Source: Ensifer adhaerens (lineage in GTDB: Bacteria > Pseudomonadota > Alphaproteobacteria > Rhizobiales > Rhizobiaceae). From it: a stretch of 64,000 bases of DNA. Each line of letters starts with the position of its first letter. Position 1 is the first letter of the stretch. Of the stretch, positions 62,265-64,000 are shown piece by piece. The notes beneath the pieces were generated by a model, which saw only the letters and a list, made by a program, of their open reading frames with translations, did no database searches and had not been told where the DNA came from. The DNA is taken from positions 682,001 to 746,000 of the forward strand of contig NZ_CP015881.1 of the NCBI RefSeq assembly GCF_000697965.2, read 5' to 3'. Position numbers and translations under genes: made by a program.

Positions 62265-62290
62265 GATACATTTCGACACAATTTCACAAA
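62265..62290. promoter_or_regulatory. 10-bp-periodic GATACA array upstream of the two-component genes (site F)
   Basis: GATACA (62265), GACACA (62275) and CACAAA (62285) are spaced at exactly 10 bp. The site lies 158 bp upstream of the response regulator start. An AACATCC element also occurs at 62224-62230. This is the expected signature of an OmpR-type tandem binding site and suggests autoregulation. Confidence 0.55.
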
Positions 62291-62294
62291 GGAA

Positions 62295-62322
62295 ACCCGC
62301 CGCTTGCTGTCAAGCGGCGGGT
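62295..62322 (-). terminator. Terminator of the tautomerase gene
   Basis: A 12-bp perfect stem, ACCCGCCGCTTG (62295-62306) with CAAGCGGCGGGT (62311-62322), has a CTGT loop. On the minus strand it is followed by TTCCTTTG. It lies 24 bp past the tautomerase stop. Confidence 0.8.
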
Positions 62323-62345
62323 CGTGGGAACTGTGGCTGATCGCG

Positions 62346-62585
62346 TCAGGCTTTAGCTTTTGCAGCAAGCTGCGCGCGATACTGGGCGGTGGGCAGGCCG
62401 CCCCAGCCCCAATTGTCGAGATCGACTTCCTCGATGACCACATAGGTCGATTCCAGCGGCTTGTTGAGCACGTCGAGCAGCACTTGGCTGACGCCTTTGA
62501 TGATCTCGGCCTTTTCCTCCGCCGTCACCGTTTGACGCTCCGGCGTGGTGCCCTCGCGGGTCACCTGAACTGTTACGATCGGCAT
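62346..62585 (-). CDS. 4-oxalocrotonate tautomerase family protein
   Basis: This small tautomerase has 79 residues. After removal of the start Met the chain begins with Pro (MPIVTVQVTREGTTPERQTV), the catalytic base of the family. The rest (EKAEIIKGVSQVLLDVLNKP, TYVVIEEVDLDNWGWGG) fits the beta-alpha-beta fold. The substrate is unknown; enol or halo-acid isomerisation is typical. It lies 65 bp downstream of an SDR gene on the same strand and is probably co-transcribed with it. Confidence 0.88.
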   Translation of the reverse strand: MPIVTVQVTREGTTPERQTVTAEEKAEIIKGVSQVLLDVLNKPLESTYVVIEEVDLDNWGWGGLPTAQYRAQLAAKAKA

Positions 62586-62650
62586 TGCCGTCTCCTTTCT
62601 GGAACTTGATGGCACCCAAAGGTGCCGCGTTTGTTTGGAGAGTTACTGGC

Positions 62651-63364
62651 CTACCAGCGTCCGGCGTTCTGGCCGCCGTCCACATGCAGGATCTCGCCCG
62701 TTACGAAGCCGGCACCCTCCAGGTAGAGAACGGCGTCGACGATATCGCGGATCTCGCCCATTCGTCCGACCGGGTGAAGTGTCGAAAGCGCCGCATGCGT
62801 TTCCGGCGCGTGCATCGGCGTCTTGATGATGCCGGGCGAAACCGCGTTGACGCGAACGCCTGAAGTCGCGAATTCGATCGCGAGCGCCTGGGTTACCGAA
62901 TTCAGGCCGCCCTTGGTGATGGAGGCGAGCGCGGCGGGCACGCCGGCGATCGGCTGGTTGACGAGGCTGGTAGTGATGCTGACGATGTGGCCGGAGCCCT
63001 GCTTCAGCATCTCGCGGGCGGCGTGCTGGGTAATATGGAAGAAGCCGGCGACATTGACGCTCATGTTCAGGTCGTAGTCTTCCTGGGTGAAGTCCGTGAA
63101 CGGCTTGGCGGTGAAGACGCCGGCATTGTTGACCAGGGTGTCGATGCGGCCGAACCGTTCGAGGCCCTGGCGCACGACGCGCTCGGCGGTCTCGGGATTT
63201 CCGATATCGCCTGCAACGGCGAGGATGCCAGCATCCGCGCTCTCCCTAATCGAGCGCGACGTGGCGATGACACGGTAGTTGCGATCGCGGTAGGCCTGCA
63301 CCAGGGCGGCGCCGATACCTTGCGATGCACCGGTGATGATGGCGACCTTCTGTTCGTTGCTCAT
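62651..63364 (-). CDS. SDR-family protein lacking the catalytic tyrosine
   Basis: This SDR-fold protein of 237 residues has the cofactor motif TGASQGIG and LVNNAGVFT block. The active site is odd: the usual Ser-Tyr-xxx-Lys reads SITTSLVNQP and then ALASITKGGLNSV, so the position four before the lysine is Ala instead of Tyr. Lysine and the helix remain. Either it catalyses differently or serves as a non-classical or regulatory SDR. It lies downstream of a LysR-type gene with a 143-bp gap and upstream of the tautomerase gene. Confidence 0.87.
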   Translation of the reverse strand: MSNEQKVAIITGASQGIGAALVQAYRDRNYRVIATSRSIRESADAGILAVAGDIGNPETAERVVRQGLERFGRIDTLVNNAGVFTAKPFTDFTQEDYDLNMSVNVAGFFHITQHAAREMLKQGSGHIVSITTSLVNQPIAGVPAALASITKGGLNSVTQALAIEFATSGVRVNAVSPGIIKTPMHAPETHAALSTLHPVGRMGEIRDIVDAVLYLEGAGFVTGEILHVDGGQNAGRW

Positions 63365-63507
63365 GGATGTGATCCTTCTTCGATTGCAACGGGCGTTCGT
63401 GCAGCCCGTCCCTTCGCCCTCGGCGTTGGTGCAATCAGATTTAGACCCATCCGGTCTGTGCGAGAATTGACGACAATCGGCAGTAAATCAACCGAAATTC
63501 GGCATAA

Positions 63508-64000
63508 TCAGTCAAGCGTGCCAGCTTCCATCGCCATGCGTGCGAACTCGGTCCTGAGACGCGGCAAGGCGAAATCCGCGAAGGCGCGAACTTTGGGAAC
63601 CGACATGCGGCCCTGCGGTGCCAGAAGATGAACCGGCATCGGCGGATGCTCGGCATCGGCCAGCACGATCTTCAACTGTCCGTCGTGGACATGGCGCGCG
63701 ACATGGTAGGAGTAGAGCCGGGTAAGGCCGGTGCCCGCAACGGCGGAATCGACCGCTGCGCGCACGCTGTTGACGATGTAGCGCGGCGTGAACTGTACCG
63801 TGCGCGGGATCAGCGAACCTTCGGCCGGCGTAAAGGTCCAGGAATCAAGGCCGAAATTGGTGAAGGCGACGATCTGGTGCTTGGCGAGGTCTGCCGGCTC
63901 GTCGATGCGGGGATGACTGGCGAGATAGCGTGGGGAAGCGACGACGACGCGCCTGATATCGCCGCCGATGCGTGTTGAGATCAGCGAAGAATCCGCGAGC
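63508..64000 (-). CDS. LysR-family transcriptional regulator, C-terminal part (runs off window)
   Basis: This is the final 163 residues of a LysR-type regulator, cut by the window end; the helix-turn-helix lies beyond it. The visible part is the effector-binding domain: RRVVVASPRYLASHPRIDEP and ADLAKHQIVAFTNFG are the classic LysR block, then LRTEFARMAMEAG near the end. It lies upstream of the SDR/tautomerase pair on the same strand and may regulate it. Confidence 0.88.
   Translation of the reverse strand, partial: LADSSLISTRIGGDIRRVVVASPRYLASHPRIDEPADLAKHQIVAFTNFGLDSWTFTPAEGSLIPRTVQFTPRYIVNSVRAAVDSAVAGTGLTRLYSYHVARHVHDGQLKIVLADAEHPPMPVHLLAPQGRMSVPKVRAFADFALPRLRTEFARMAMEAGTLD

Overview
The window looks like part of a Rhizobiaceae genome, most like Ensifer/Sinorhizobium. 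It is GC-rich, has short intergenic gaps and many 4-bp ATGA overlaps, and carries typical rhizobial families: aap-type amino-acid ABC genes, DctB/DctD-like regulators, LigD/Ku, and many SDR, VOC and LysR/AraC/GntR proteins. The genus is inferred from protein resemblance. I see no rRNA, tRNA, CRISPR array, insertion sequence or prophage. Two genes run off the ends: a class II fructose-bisphosphate aldolase on the left and a LysR regulator on the right.

Layout. 1-6.6 kb: aldolase, then a peptide-type ABC operon (binding protein, two permeases, fused double ATPase). 6.6-9.8 kb: convergent DctD/DctB-like two-component pair. 10-11.7 kb: ring-cleaving dioxygenase and a small esterase, resembling the MhqO/MhqD pair. 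11.7-17.4 kb: a ybhGFSR/cecR-like ABC-2 efflux operon with its TetR regulator and a clear 11-5-11 operator. 17.6-23.4 kb: HPP-CBS protein, a two-component system divergent from an EptA-type phosphoethanolamine transferase, and a small conserved protein. 23.7-32.7 kb: phosphatase, HAD hydrolase, orphan Tat-exported binding protein, GntR regulator with a TATTGTATACAATA operator, and an amino-acid ABC operon that lacks its ATPase but ends in an amidohydrolase. 32.8-39.3 kb: DedA-like protein, AraC regulator/SDR pair, a PhnD-like protein, a chemoreceptor and a TetR regulator. 39.4-45.3 kb: DNA repair block (LigD, Ku, a BRCT-MerR-TPR protein, a small hydrolase, exonuclease III). 45.5-49.1 kb: molbindin convergent with a FecBCD-type ABC operon plus TrmO. 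A ModE-like inverted repeat upstream suggests that this transporter carries molybdate rather than iron.

49.3-62.1 kb: the most interesting part. DipZ-MsrA, a small exported protein, an amidase-like protein, an SDR, two epoxide-hydrolase-like exported enzymes, a VOC protein, a GlxA-type regulator and an Ohr/OsmC peroxidase lie next to an OmpR/EnvZ-type two-component pair. Six leader regions here share spaced GATACA repeats: two copies about 32 bp apart in three leaders, opposed GTATC pairs 10 bp apart in two, and a 10-bp-periodic array upstream of the two-component genes. I infer an uncharacterised envelope oxidant/electrophile defence regulon controlled by this pair. A tautomerase, an SDR lacking the catalytic tyrosine and a LysR gene close the window.
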